A DNA stretch of 6,455 bases, taken from the NCBI GenBank assembly GCA_964467785.1, contig CAYXVB010000194.1, forward strand, positions 1 through 6,455, given 5' to 3'. Every line of letters begins with the position of its first letter. The first letter of the stretch is position 1. The DNA is from CAYXVB01 sp964467785. GTDB lineage: Bacteria; Bdellovibrionota; UBA1018. A program made the position numbers and the translations under genes. The notes under the pieces are model-generated. The model saw nothing but the letters and a program-made list of their open reading frames with translations, did no database searches and had not been told where the DNA came from. Shown in pieces: positions 1 to 4,772 of this stretch.

Positions 1-1
1 G

Positions 2-133
2 GTGGGCTGGATGCTCACCCTCCTCATCGCCTACCTCGTAGGCGAGGCGAAGGGGTGGAGGGATGGCCGCGAGGCTCTTCGAGAAGACATCGAAGACCTC
101 TCGAGCCTTCTCGGAGAGGGAGGGACCGACTGA
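2..133 (+). CDS. Small protein with possible N-terminal membrane segment, 5' end uncertain
   Basis: The frame is open from the window edge to the TGA at 131-133, so the start may lie upstream. GTG at 2 and ATG at 11 are the starts inside the window. From ATG 11 it gives 40 residues: a short hydrophobic run (MLTLLIAYLVG) followed by a charged helical part (GWRDGREALREDIEDL). This looks like a small single-pass membrane protein, but the hydrophobic run is too short to be sure. The stop overlaps the next start as TGATG, the tight coupling seen throughout this operon and the main reason to accept it as a gene. No family is recognised. The DNA at 28-44 can fold as a 7-bp hairpin inside the frame. 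Confidence 0.5.
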   Translation: MGWMLTLLIAYLVGEAKGWRDGREALREDIEDLSSLLGEGGTD

Positions 134-327
134 TGTTCAAGTTGCCCTTCCTTCGCCCTCCAGAACCGCATGAAAGGGCGGCGGCACAACTCGCTGCGAC
201 CCGTCGCGAGCTGCTCGACGCTCACGGCGACCTCGAGTGGGCCAAGGCGCAAGTCGGCCTCCTCGAGGCCCGCGAGGCGAGGCTGAGGGAATTCATCACC
301 AAGGAGATGGAAGATGAAAAGACCTGA
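133..327 (+). CDS. Small coiled-coil phage protein, unknown function
   Basis: A 64-residue protein starting at ATG 133, preceded by a GGGAGGG purine run at 118-124 (8-base spacing). An in-frame GTG at 55 would add a 26-residue arginine-rich extension that overlaps the upstream frame, so the ATG is preferred. After a proline-rich head (residues 5-12) the rest, about residues 14-60, is one heptad-like charged helix rich in Ala, Leu, Glu and Arg, ending EMEDEKT. Short coiled-coil proteins of this kind are common among phage early genes and have no assigned activity. The stop codon lies 14 bases inside the next gene. Assignment as a real gene rests on its start signal and coupling; function is unknown. 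Confidence 0.7.
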   Translation: MFKLPFLRPPEPHERAAAQLAATRRELLDAHGDLEWAKAQVGLLEAREARLREFITKEMEDEKT

Positions 328-727
328 GATGAACGCTTTCGACCCCGTCGAGATGAGGTTGGGAGCGAAGGTCGAGCGAAAGGTCGAGAAGGCCAAGCGG
401 CCCGACCGAGTGATCGCCCCTGGCGTGGTGGAGTGCGGAGAGACGGGGAAGATGAGGACGGAGTTTCCCCGTCGGGGGTGCTGGGAGCCCAAGCCAGTCG
501 AGAAGCGCCTTCCAAAGGTGGGCGACCGAATCCGGCTGACAGCCCCCAAGCGTGTAGAGCCCAATCGTACCCTAGGGAAGGGTTACATGGCGATGATCGA
601 GTGGGTGGATTACTGTCAAATCCGCCATGCGTCGAAGTCGATTTCAGGCACGGCCCACATCCGCGACCACCTCGGATTCTTCTACTCCCTCTCTGCGGAA
701 GGCTTCGACTGGGAGTTCGTCGAATGA
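314..727 (+). CDS. Hypothetical phage protein (137 aa)
   Basis: ATG 314 is preceded by AAGGAG at 301-306 with a 7-base spacer, which favours it over the second in-frame ATG at 329. The N-terminal 35 residues are lysine/arginine-rich and probably helical. The middle contains CGETGKM and a basic GCWEPKPVEKRLP stretch. From about residue 68 (VGDRIRL) the alternating hydrophobic pattern and final aromatic residues (FFYSLSAEGFDWEFVE) suggest a small beta-rich, perhaps SH3-like, domain; this is only an impression. No family is recognised. It overlaps the previous gene by 14 bases, and its TGA overlaps the next start as ATGA, placing it firmly within the operon. Confidence 0.7.
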   Translation: MKRPEMNAFDPVEMRLGAKVERKVEKAKRPDRVIAPGVVECGETGKMRTEFPRRGCWEPKPVEKRLPKVGDRIRLTAPKRVEPNRTLGKGYMAMIEWVDYCQIRHASKSISGTAHIRDHLGFFYSLSAEGFDWEFVE

Positions 728-903
728 TCCTCTTCGCTGACCTTCAAGACGCCGCCGCGTGGGAGCACCGCATCTGCCTCGACTGCACGGCGACGTTCGA
801 CAAGTCCCTGGAGAGGGAGTGCCCCGTCTGCGGCGGGGAGGACACCGCCCCCGCAGCGAAGGTGCTCTCCCTCATCGAGCGAATCGAGGAATTCCAGGGG
901 TGA
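724..903 (+). CDS. Small zinc-ribbon protein (two CxxC knuckles)
   Basis: A 59-residue protein starting at ATG 724, which overlaps the upstream stop as ATGA. Cysteines 18 and 21 (CLDC) and 33 and 36 (CPVCGG) form two CxxC knuckles 11 residues apart, the standard arrangement for one structural zinc. A helix (AKVLSLIERIEEF) follows at residues 45-57. Such one-ribbon proteins can bind nucleic acid or act as small adaptors, and the exact partner cannot be told from sequence. The frame is open further upstream to about 433, but that part reads antisense-like within the preceding gene and is not needed. The stop overlaps the next gene's start as GTGA. Confidence 0.75.
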   Translation: MILFADLQDAAAWEHRICLDCTATFDKSLERECPVCGGEDTAPAAKVLSLIERIEEFQG

Positions 904-1169
904 GTCGAATTCGCGGAAGCCAAGCACGAAGGGCCCTTGAGTTCATCAAGGCCTTTCGTGGTGAATGGCTCACCAGGGAAGAGGTCAGAGACGACCTCGA
1001 GTGGAGCATGGTGACGGTAGTCTACTGGGTGAAGGAATTCGTAGCCCAGGGAGTACTGGAAGGCCGAATTCGTAGGTATCGGGCTGGCGGAGACACCGGA
1101 GCCGATCTCTACGAATTTCGCCTTGCGCCGCAATGGCGCCCAGAACAGGAACCCGACGAGCGCCTGTGA
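900..1169 (+). CDS. Winged-helix DNA-binding protein
   Basis: An 89-residue protein read from GTG 900, which overlaps the upstream TGA as GTGA; GAGGA at 886-890 lies 9 bases upstream. Residues 9-56 fit a winged helix-turn-helix: helix 1 (RRALEFIKAF), the turn WLTREEV, helix 2 (VRDDL), a recognition helix (MVTVVYWVKEFVAQG) and then VLEGRIRRYR as the first wing strand. The C-terminal stretch GADLYEFRLAP would be the second strand. As the only such protein in the first operon, it is a plausible transcription regulator of phage genes. Its 3' end is unusual: it carries three copies of a 9-base repeat, and its stop codon sits in the loop of a terminator hairpin. Confidence 0.75.
   Translation: MSRIRGSQARRALEFIKAFRGEWLTREEVRDDLEWSMVTVVYWVKEFVAQGVLEGRIRRYRAGGDTGADLYEFRLAPQWRPEQEPDERL
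1036..1117 (+). repeat. Three copies of AATTCGTAG (two direct, one inverted)
   Basis: AATTCGTAG occurs at 1036-1044 and 1067-1075, each preceded by G to give an EcoRI-type GAATTC. Its reverse complement CTACGAATT lies at 1109-1117. The second and third copies close an imperfect hairpin (1067-1117) that also pairs ATCGG at 1078-1082 with CCGAT at 1102-1106. The three copies fall in three different codon phases of the winged-helix gene, so they are not explained by a repeated peptide. Confidence 0.65.
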
Positions 1170-1187
1170 AAAGGCTCGTCATTTTTT
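1155..1187 (+). terminator. Intrinsic (rho-independent) terminator
   Basis: GACGAGC at 1155-1161 pairs perfectly with GCTCGTC at 1174-1180. An alternative pairing adds GCCT (1162-1165) with AGGC (1172-1175). One base after the stem is a run of six T at 1182-1187. The stop codon of the winged-helix gene (1167-1169) lies in the loop, so the terminator is embedded in the end of the coding sequence. It closes the first operon; the next gene starts only 23 bases after the T run. Confidence 0.8.
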
Positions 1188-1209
1188 CTCAAGGAAAGAG
1201 AGAACTCTC

Positions 1210-1881
1210 ATGAGCGAAGAGCAAGCCGCGACGGCGGCCCCCAAGAAAGCGAAGACCGAGTACATCAAGGTCTCGATGGCCGATGGCCGCACCGTCGAGT
1301 TCCCGAAGTCGCGCAAGTCCCTCTCGGCGGTCCTGGAAGGCGCTGAAGGGACCTTCGACGGCATCCGCTTCGACTTCGTCAACGGCGAGTCGAGGACGCT
1401 GGCGCTGTCCGAAGTCCCCGAAGCGGTGATCAACTACAGCGCGTGCCACGGCCTGAAGCAGAAGATCGCCGACGACTGGGCCGGCCTGAAGAACGAGGAC
1501 GGTTCGCCGGCGAGCATCGACGACGTGGTGCTGGCCTGCGAGGAGATGATGGCCCGTCTCCGCAACGGCGACTGGGCTGCGCAGCGCGAAGCCGGCGATT
1601 CGACCGCCGGCGCGAGCATCGTGATCCAGGCGCTGGCCGAGATCACCGGGAAGACGGTGAGCGAGGTCAAGGCGCTGCTGGACAAGAAGCTCGCGAAGAT
1701 GAAGGCCGACGCCGAGGCCGCCGGACAGCAACCCCCGACCCGGCAGAAGCTCTACGCGACCTTCCGCGATCCGCGCAGCGACATCGGCAAGAAGATCCGC
1801 GAACTGGAAGAAGCCAGGGCGGCCAAGAACGCTCTCGGCGACGCCAACGCGCTGGTGGCGGAGCTGGCGGCCGAGGCCTGA
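1210..1881 (+). CDS. Conserved phage protein of unknown function (223 aa)
   Basis: ATG 1210 is the likely start, after a purine-rich AAGGAAAGAGAG run beginning at 1191. Spacing from its AAGGAA is long (13 bases), so the later GAGAG may serve instead. After a disordered Ala/Lys head, residues 17-75 are beta-rich (YIKVSMADGRTVEF, then GIRFDFVNGESRTLAL). Residues 80-150 are helical and include DDVVLACEEMMARLRNGDW, and residues 160-185 read VIQALAEITGKTVSEVKALL. The end is charged and helical. The pattern of a beta domain with a DGR...F motif, an RFDFVNGESR motif and a helical GDW region matches, from memory, a recurrent family of phage proteins with no known activity. Codons are strongly C/G-ending, more so than in neighbours, consistent with high expression. 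It stands alone between a terminator and a regulatory region. Confidence 0.8.
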   Translation: MSEEQAATAAPKKAKTEYIKVSMADGRTVEFPKSRKSLSAVLEGAEGTFDGIRFDFVNGESRTLALSEVPEAVINYSACHGLKQKIADDWAGLKNEDGSPASIDDVVLACEEMMARLRNGDWAAQREAGDSTAGASIVIQALAEITGKTVSEVKALLDKKLAKMKADAEAAGQQPPTRQKLYATFRDPRSDIGKKIRELEEARAAKNALGDANALVAELAAEA

Positions 1882-1936
1882 GACGCGAGCGCTCCCTGAG
1901 TACAGTGGCTGGAGGACTCTCGCGGCCCTTGGGCGA

Positions 1937-1983
1937 AAACGGCTAATCCCCGTTGCTTGACCTCAGCATCCCTTAACAACGGG
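1937..1983 (+). promoter_or_regulatory. Nested inverted repeats with alternative pairings
   Basis: AACGG at 1938-1942 can pair with CCGTT at 1950-1954 (7-base loop). CCCGTTG at 1949-1955 can instead pair perfectly with CAACGGG at 1977-1983 (21-base loop). The central segment is shared, so the two stems exclude each other, as in attenuator-like switches. No T run follows either stem. A looser outer repeat, CGCGAG at 1884-1889 with CTCGCG at 1919-1924, lies just after the preceding gene. The regulatory role is inferred from position only. Confidence 0.3.
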
Positions 1984-2035
1984 TGCGGCTGGAGAAAGTC
2001 GGTATAGGCTACTCCCCCTCAAAGCGCTTCCGTCC

Positions 2036-2058
2036 TGGGCACGACGAAAAACTGCCCA
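2036..2058 (+). promoter_or_regulatory. Inverted repeat TGGGCA-N11-TGCCCA upstream of the -10 element
   Basis: TGGGCA at 2036-2041 and TGCCCA at 2053-2058 form a perfect 6-base inverted repeat around an A-rich centre. It covers the place where the -35 element of the TATAAT promoter at 2068-2073 should be, and no -35-like hexamer is present there. That arrangement suits an activator or a second regulator site. No protein is assigned to it. Confidence 0.4.
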
Positions 2059-2062
2059 ACTA

Positions 2063-2090
2063 CCGGGTATAATTCGGTTATTATACCCGG
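2063..2090 (+). promoter_or_regulatory. Palindromic operator with embedded -10 box
   Basis: CCGGGTATAAT at 2063-2073 is a perfect 11-base inverted repeat of ATTATACCCGG at 2080-2090, with a 6-base spacer (TCGGTT). The left arm contains a consensus -10 hexamer TATAAT at 2068-2073, which would place the transcription start near 2080, about 32 bases before the ATG at 2112. A protein bound to this dyad would cover the promoter. The first downstream gene encodes a ribbon-helix-helix-like protein, so autorepression is the simplest reading. No T run follows, so this is unlikely to be a terminator. Confidence 0.7.
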
Positions 2091-2111
2091 CCATCTTTCG
2101 GAGCCTTTCCT

Positions 2112-2405
2112 ATGCCTCGCGGTCGTCCCCCTCTTATCCACCCGAACGTCCCGAAGGAGATTTCCTTCGACGCCGCCCTGATCACGAGGCTGGACCTGAT
2201 TCTCTACTCCGACGTGGAGGGGAGAGTTCCGAAAGGTGCGTACCAACGGTTCTTCAACACGCTGCTCGCGCAGTACTTCGAGCACAAGACCCTCGACCTG
2301 TCACCGTACCTCGGGACGTTGCCTGGCGAGGCGACGGTCCGCGGCGCGGAAGCGACAATCAAGCGGCTCGAAGCCGCACTTCAACAAAAGGAGTTCACCA
2401 AGTGA
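2112..2405 (+). CDS. Ribbon-helix-helix-like DNA-binding protein with AT-hook-like N-terminus
   Basis: A 97-residue protein from ATG 2112, with GGAG at 2100-2103 at 8-base spacing. Residues 2-6 read PRGRP, the core of an AT-hook minor-groove binding motif. Residues 14-57 fit a ribbon-helix-helix: a short strand (KEISFD), helix A (AALITRLDLILYS), a turn (EGRVPKGA) and helix B (YQRFFNTLLAQYF). The tail (residues 60-97) includes LSPYLGTLPGEATVRGAEATIKRLEAAL, ending in a helix. RHH proteins bind DNA as dimers, usually at palindromes, often their own promoters; such a palindrome lies at 2063-2090. Phage proteins of this length beginning RGRPP are, from memory, common and usually unannotated. The RHH assignment is from pattern and could be wrong in detail. 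Its TGA overlaps the next gene as GTGA. Confidence 0.7.
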   Translation: MPRGRPPLIHPNVPKEISFDAALITRLDLILYSDVEGRVPKGAYQRFFNTLLAQYFEHKTLDLSPYLGTLPGEATVRGAEATIKRLEAALQQKEFTK

Positions 2406-2710
2406 AAACGTATCAAGTCCAAGTCCCCATCGCGGGATGCCTCGATGTCGAGGTTTCCGCCGGAACTCGACGCGAAGCGATCGACGCCGCCCTCGCGCTC
2501 GCGCAAAAGACCTTCGGGGAACCGGGTTGGCTCGAGAAGGTCGAGTTCATCGACGCGTATGAACGCTTCGTCGAGGGCAACGTCTCCCAGGTGGAGCTCG
2601 ACGAAGTCGTCGTCTGCGATGCCGACGGCTACGAGATCGAGGAAGACGACGAGGCCGACGAGCTGGAAGACGAGGCCAACGAGGGCGATGGGGAAGAGGA
2701 TGACTCCTGA
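2402..2710 (+). CDS. Highly acidic small protein, unknown function
   Basis: A 102-residue protein from GTG 2402 (GTGA overlap), with AAGGAG at 2388-2393 at 8-base spacing. The N-terminal half has the pattern strand-strand-helix: KTYQVQVPIAG, CLDVEVSAG, then TRREAIDAALALAQ, a fold seen in many small phage proteins of unknown role. The last 25 residues are an acidic tail with 17 Asp/Glu. Overall there are 32 acidic and only 6 Lys/Arg residues. Such charge may mean DNA mimicry or a protein-docking tail; it does not end in the hydrophobic tip typical of SSB proteins. The next gene's start lies 11 bases inside its 3' end. Confidence 0.75.
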   Translation: MKTYQVQVPIAGCLDVEVSAGTRREAIDAALALAQKTFGEPGWLEKVEFIDAYERFVEGNVSQVELDEVVVCDADGYEIEEDDEADELEDEANEGDGEEDDS

Positions 2711-2906
2711 ACTCCAAGCGAAGATCCAGCTCTGGCGCCAGAAGGCGATCGCCGGCGACCTTACCCCGGAGGAGATGGCCGAAGCTATCATCGCCTTGCG
2801 GGCCGGACGGGTCGGTGCGCAGGCGGCAAGCGAAGCTTCCAAGCGCAAGAAGGCCGTGGCGGAAATCCCCGACGCGGATGATCTGGTGAAGGAACTGCTC
2901 GGGTAG
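2700..2906 (+). CDS. Small helical conserved phage protein
   Basis: A 68-residue protein from ATG 2700, overlapping the end of the acidic gene by 11 bases and preceded by GGGGA at 2690-2694. It is almost all helical: MTPELQAKIQLWRQKAIAGDL, then TPEEMAEAIIALRAGRVGAQAASE, a basic patch SKRKKA, and a C-terminal DADDLVKELLG. The pattern of helix, LTPEEM, ALRAGR, basic patch and acidic end resembles, from memory, a small phage protein family without known function. The longer open frame upstream (back to 2445) is an arginine/serine-rich shadow of the acidic gene. It probably belongs to the operon governed by the palindromic promoter. Confidence 0.75.
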   Translation: MTPELQAKIQLWRQKAIAGDLTPEEMAEAIIALRAGRVGAQAASEASKRKKAVAEIPDADDLVKELLG

Positions 2907-2926
2907 AGCGAGAAAGGTTGAGACGA

Positions 2927-3142
2927 ATGAACCCCTCCTGCTCCACCTGCAAGTTCGTGGTCCCCGGCGGTGGGACCGATCTCGCGTGCCACTTCAACCC
3001 GCCGCAAGCGACCGTCATCCTCGCCCCTCGGCGGACCCTTCAAGGCGACACCCTCCAACCCACGCCAGTGACGACGTGGCCGCTGGTTCGCGAAAGCGAA
3101 TGGTGCGGGAAGTGGGACCCCCAAATCACGCTCGCCTCGTAG
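2927..3142 (+). CDS. Small four-cysteine (probable metal-binding) protein
   Basis: A 71-residue protein from ATG 2927, with AAAGG at 2913-2917 upstream; a TTG at 2918 would add three residues but overlaps that site. Cysteines are at 5 and 8 (CSTC), 21 (CHFNPPQ) and 60 (EWCGKW). The order CxxC, C followed by NPP, a proline-rich middle and a final WCG resembles small proteins found widely in phages and bacteria, probably binding one zinc or an iron-sulfur centre. The function is unknown. It sits 20 bases after the previous stop, and a hairpin-forming spacer follows it. Confidence 0.75.
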   Translation: MNPSCSTCKFVVPGGGTDLACHFNPPQATVILAPRRTLQGDTLQPTPVTTWPLVRESEWCGKWDPQITLAS

Positions 3143-3151
3143 GGTGAACTC

Positions 3152-3184
3152 AGCCCCCGAGCATCGCGTGCGGTGCTTCGGGCT
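3152..3184 (+). other. Intergenic hairpin without T run
   Basis: AGCCC at 3152-3156 pairs with GGGCT at 3180-3184, and AGCA at 3160-3163 pairs with TGCT at 3174-3177, with a small internal loop. It lies 10 bases after the four-cysteine gene. No T run follows, so it may be a processing or 3'-end-stabilising structure rather than an intrinsic terminator. Confidence 0.35.
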
Positions 3185-3188
3185 GCGT

Positions 3189-3211
3189 TCCTGCAGCGCT
3201 GACAGCAGGAG
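3189..3211 (+). promoter_or_regulatory. Hairpin overlapping a ribosome binding site
   Basis: TCCTGC at 3189-3194 pairs perfectly with GCAGGA at 3205-3210 over a 10-base loop. The right arm overlaps the AGGAG ribosome binding site at 3207-3211 of the TTG-start gene that follows. Folding would hide the site, so translation could be restrained until the hairpin opens. The loop region also contains a CAGCGCTG palindrome. Confidence 0.4.
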
Positions 3212-3217
3212 AGTTTG

Positions 3218-3502
3218 TTGAAAGTTGCCGTCTATTTCGAGACCTCGCTTCTCGAACGAATTGCTACTGAAGGGGAATCCCTCAAGTGGATTTCTCCGTA
3301 TGCTCTTCACCTCGTCTTCGACGACGCGGAGCGCCCGCAAGGGAAGTGGTTCGCCGGGGAATTCGAGCTGAAGGCCCCTTCCCGCGACGCCGCAGTAATG
3401 TGGGCGGAGAAAGCCATCCGTGCGGAGGCTGCTCAAGCACAGGAAATCTTCAAGGAACGCCTCGCGAGGCTGTTGGCCTTGACTTGGGAGGCGCCGAAGT
3501 GA
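3218..3502 (+). CDS. Hypothetical protein with TTG start (94 aa)
   Basis: Two TTG codons in a row (3215 and 3218) are possible starts. The second has a 6-base gap to AGGAG at 3207-3211 against 3 for the first, so 3218 is chosen. The protein begins KVAVYFETSLLERI, continues with a probable strand SPYALHLVFDD, then GKWFAGEFELKAPS, and ends in a long helix (about residues 60-88: AAVMWAEKAIRAEAAQAQEIFKERL is its core pattern in outline). No family is recognised. The stop overlaps the nuclease start as GTGA, so it is the promoter-proximal, weakly started gene of the DNA-metabolism operon. Confidence 0.65.
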   Translation: MKVAVYFETSLLERIATEGESLKWISPYALHLVFDDAERPQGKWFAGEFELKAPSRDAAVMWAEKAIRAEAAQAQEIFKERLARLLALTWEAPK

Positions 3503-4419
3503 GCCACAACCGTCCACCCTTCCCCCACGTTCTCGACTCGTCGCTCATCGCGGCGTTTCGCAGCTGCCCTCGCAAGGCCCTCTTCGAGTACTTCCAGCAC
3601 TGGAAGCCGAAGACCCCCTCCGTCCACCTCCATGCTGGCGCGGCGTATGCGAAGGGACTTGAGGTCGCTCGCACGAAGTTCTTTCTCGAGGGCGCCTCTT
3701 CCTCCGACGCGATTGCCGCCGGGCTCGAGGCGTTGCTGGTCGCTTACGGCGACTTCGAGTGCCCTCTGGATTCAGCGAAGTCTCTCGAGCGCACCGCTGG
3801 CGCGTACGAGTACTACTTCTCGGTCTACCCTCTCGAGCAGGACCACGCGGTCCCCATTTCCCTCCCTGGTGGCCGCCGAGGCATCGAGTTCAACTTTGTC
3901 GAGCCGATCGACGTGCGCCACCCCGAGACGGGCGACCCGATCCTCTACTGCGGCCGCATGGACATGGTGTGCCAGTTCGCAGGGCAGACCTTCGGCGAGG
4001 ACGACAAGACGACGAGCCAACTCGGCGCCAGCTGGCCACGTCAGTGGGACCTCCGATCGCAGTTCACCGGCTATTGCTGGGGCGCTGCGAAGGCGGGCCT
4101 TCCCCTCGCCGGCTTCATCGTGCGAGGGATTTCGATCCTGAAGACGAAGTACGACACCCTCCAGGCGATCACCTATCGACCCCAGTGGATGATCGACGAG
4201 TGGTACGACCAGCTGATCGACTTCGACGTCCCTTCCATGATCCAGATGTGGGAGAGCAGCGTCTGGGGGGCGAGCCTCGACCACGCCTGCAACGAGTTCG
4301 GTGGGTGCACCTTCCGCCAGGTCTGCATGGCCGCTCCCGAGGATCGTGGGAACTGGCTCGACACCACCTTCGAGCGCCGGCGGTGGGACCCAGTGACGAG
4401 AGAGGAGACCCGGCTATGA
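3499..4419 (+). CDS. PD-(D/E)XK nuclease, Cas4/RecB-like, with probable Fe-S cluster
   Basis: A 306-residue protein from GTG 3499 (GTGA overlap). The catalytic motifs are in order: GRMD with D155, D168-x-K170 in GEDDKTT, and Q188-x3-Y192 in QFTGY, which together define the RecB/Cas4 branch of the PD-(D/E)XK fold. Cysteine 23 in FRSCPRKA and cysteines 264, 270 and 276 near the C-terminus match the split four-cysteine pattern that holds a [4Fe-4S] cluster in AddB, Cas4 and related phage nucleases. The expected activity is metal-dependent DNA exonuclease, processing ends for recombination or replication. No helicase motifs are present, so it is the stand-alone type. No Cas1/Cas2 genes or repeats are nearby, so a CRISPR role is not supported. 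Its ATGA overlap with the HTH gene and the ATPase downstream suggest one module. Confidence 0.88.
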   Translation: MSHNRPPFPHVLDSSLIAAFRSCPRKALFEYFQHWKPKTPSVHLHAGAAYAKGLEVARTKFFLEGASSSDAIAAGLEALLVAYGDFECPLDSAKSLERTAGAYEYYFSVYPLEQDHAVPISLPGGRRGIEFNFVEPIDVRHPETGDPILYCGRMDMVCQFAGQTFGEDDKTTSQLGASWPRQWDLRSQFTGYCWGAAKAGLPLAGFIVRGISILKTKYDTLQAITYRPQWMIDEWYDQLIDFDVPSMIQMWESSVWGASLDHACNEFGGCTFRQVCMAAPEDRGNWLDTTFERRRWDPVTREETRL

Positions 4420-4772
4420 GCAAGACGTTTCTGAGCCCCGTTCAGTCTGCCCGTCTGGTTAACCTGATCGAGGCAGAATACTCGGCGTCGAAGACCTCGG
4501 ATGTTGGCTTCGCCAAGATCGCAACGGAGAAGCTCGGCTTCGAGGTCAACAACCGCCATGTGCAGAACCGACGGACCGAATTGGGCATCCCGCTGAACAC
4601 TCCCCATTCCGCCGACGAGACGCGCATCGCTCGATGCGAGCGAGACGGTGCAGCACTGGCCGAGGCTGTTGCCGAACTCACTCGCAAGCTGGACATCGTC
4701 ATCAAGGCGCTCAACCTCAAGATGCACTTCGAGGGTGGCCAGGGTGGGAACGCAACACTTCATCCTCGGTAA
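4416..4772 (+). CDS. HTH/coiled-coil protein between nuclease and ATPase genes
   Basis: A 118-residue protein from ATG 4416 (ATGA overlap), with AGGAG at 4403-4407 at 8-base spacing. Residues 8-24 are a helix (PVQSARLVNLIEAEYSA). Residues 29-58 look like a helix-turn-helix: VGFAKIATEKLGF, then a recognition-type helix NNRHVQNRRTELGI. Residues about 68-103 form a coiled coil ending in KLDIVIKALNLKM, followed by a Gly-rich tail. The likely role is DNA binding as an oligomer, either as a regulator or as a loader for the neighbouring nuclease or ATPase; the sequence does not decide. The next gene begins 29 bases inside its end. Confidence 0.72.
   Translation: MSKTFLSPVQSARLVNLIEAEYSASKTSDVGFAKIATEKLGFEVNNRHVQNRRTELGIPLNTPHSADETRIARCERDGAALAEAVAELTRKLDIVIKALNLKMHFEGGQGGNATLHPR

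Noticed and set aside
28..44. CGCCTAC/GTAGGCG hairpin at the window start
   Set aside because: A 7-bp stem with a 3-base loop inside a coding frame, with no T run or nearby start signal; it may be chance in GC-rich DNA.
1443..1946. + strand open frame inside the 1210-1881 gene
   Set aside because: Extremely Arg/Gly-rich composition typical of a shifted reading of a GC-rich gene; no ribosome binding site.
1957..2008. TTGACC at 1957-1962 as a -35 box, with TATAGG at 2003-2008 as -10
   Set aside because: The spacing is 40 bases, far from the usual 16-19, and no -10-like hexamer lies at the right distance from TTGACC.
2381..3517. Long open frame (378 codons) on the minus strand
   Set aside because: It lies opposite five well-formed + strand genes with ribosome binding sites and cysteine motifs, is low in recognisable motifs, and is the kind of shadow frame that GC-rich codon bias produces.
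3759..4415. Open + strand extension upstream of the HTH gene
   Set aside because: It is out of frame with the nuclease gene and reads as Arg/Pro-rich. ATG 4416 has a good ribosome binding site and an ATGA overlap.
3499..4419. Cas4 of a CRISPR adaptation module
   Set aside because: No Cas1, Cas2 or repeat-spacer array is visible. The neighbours are phage DNA-metabolism genes, so a stand-alone phage nuclease is more likely.
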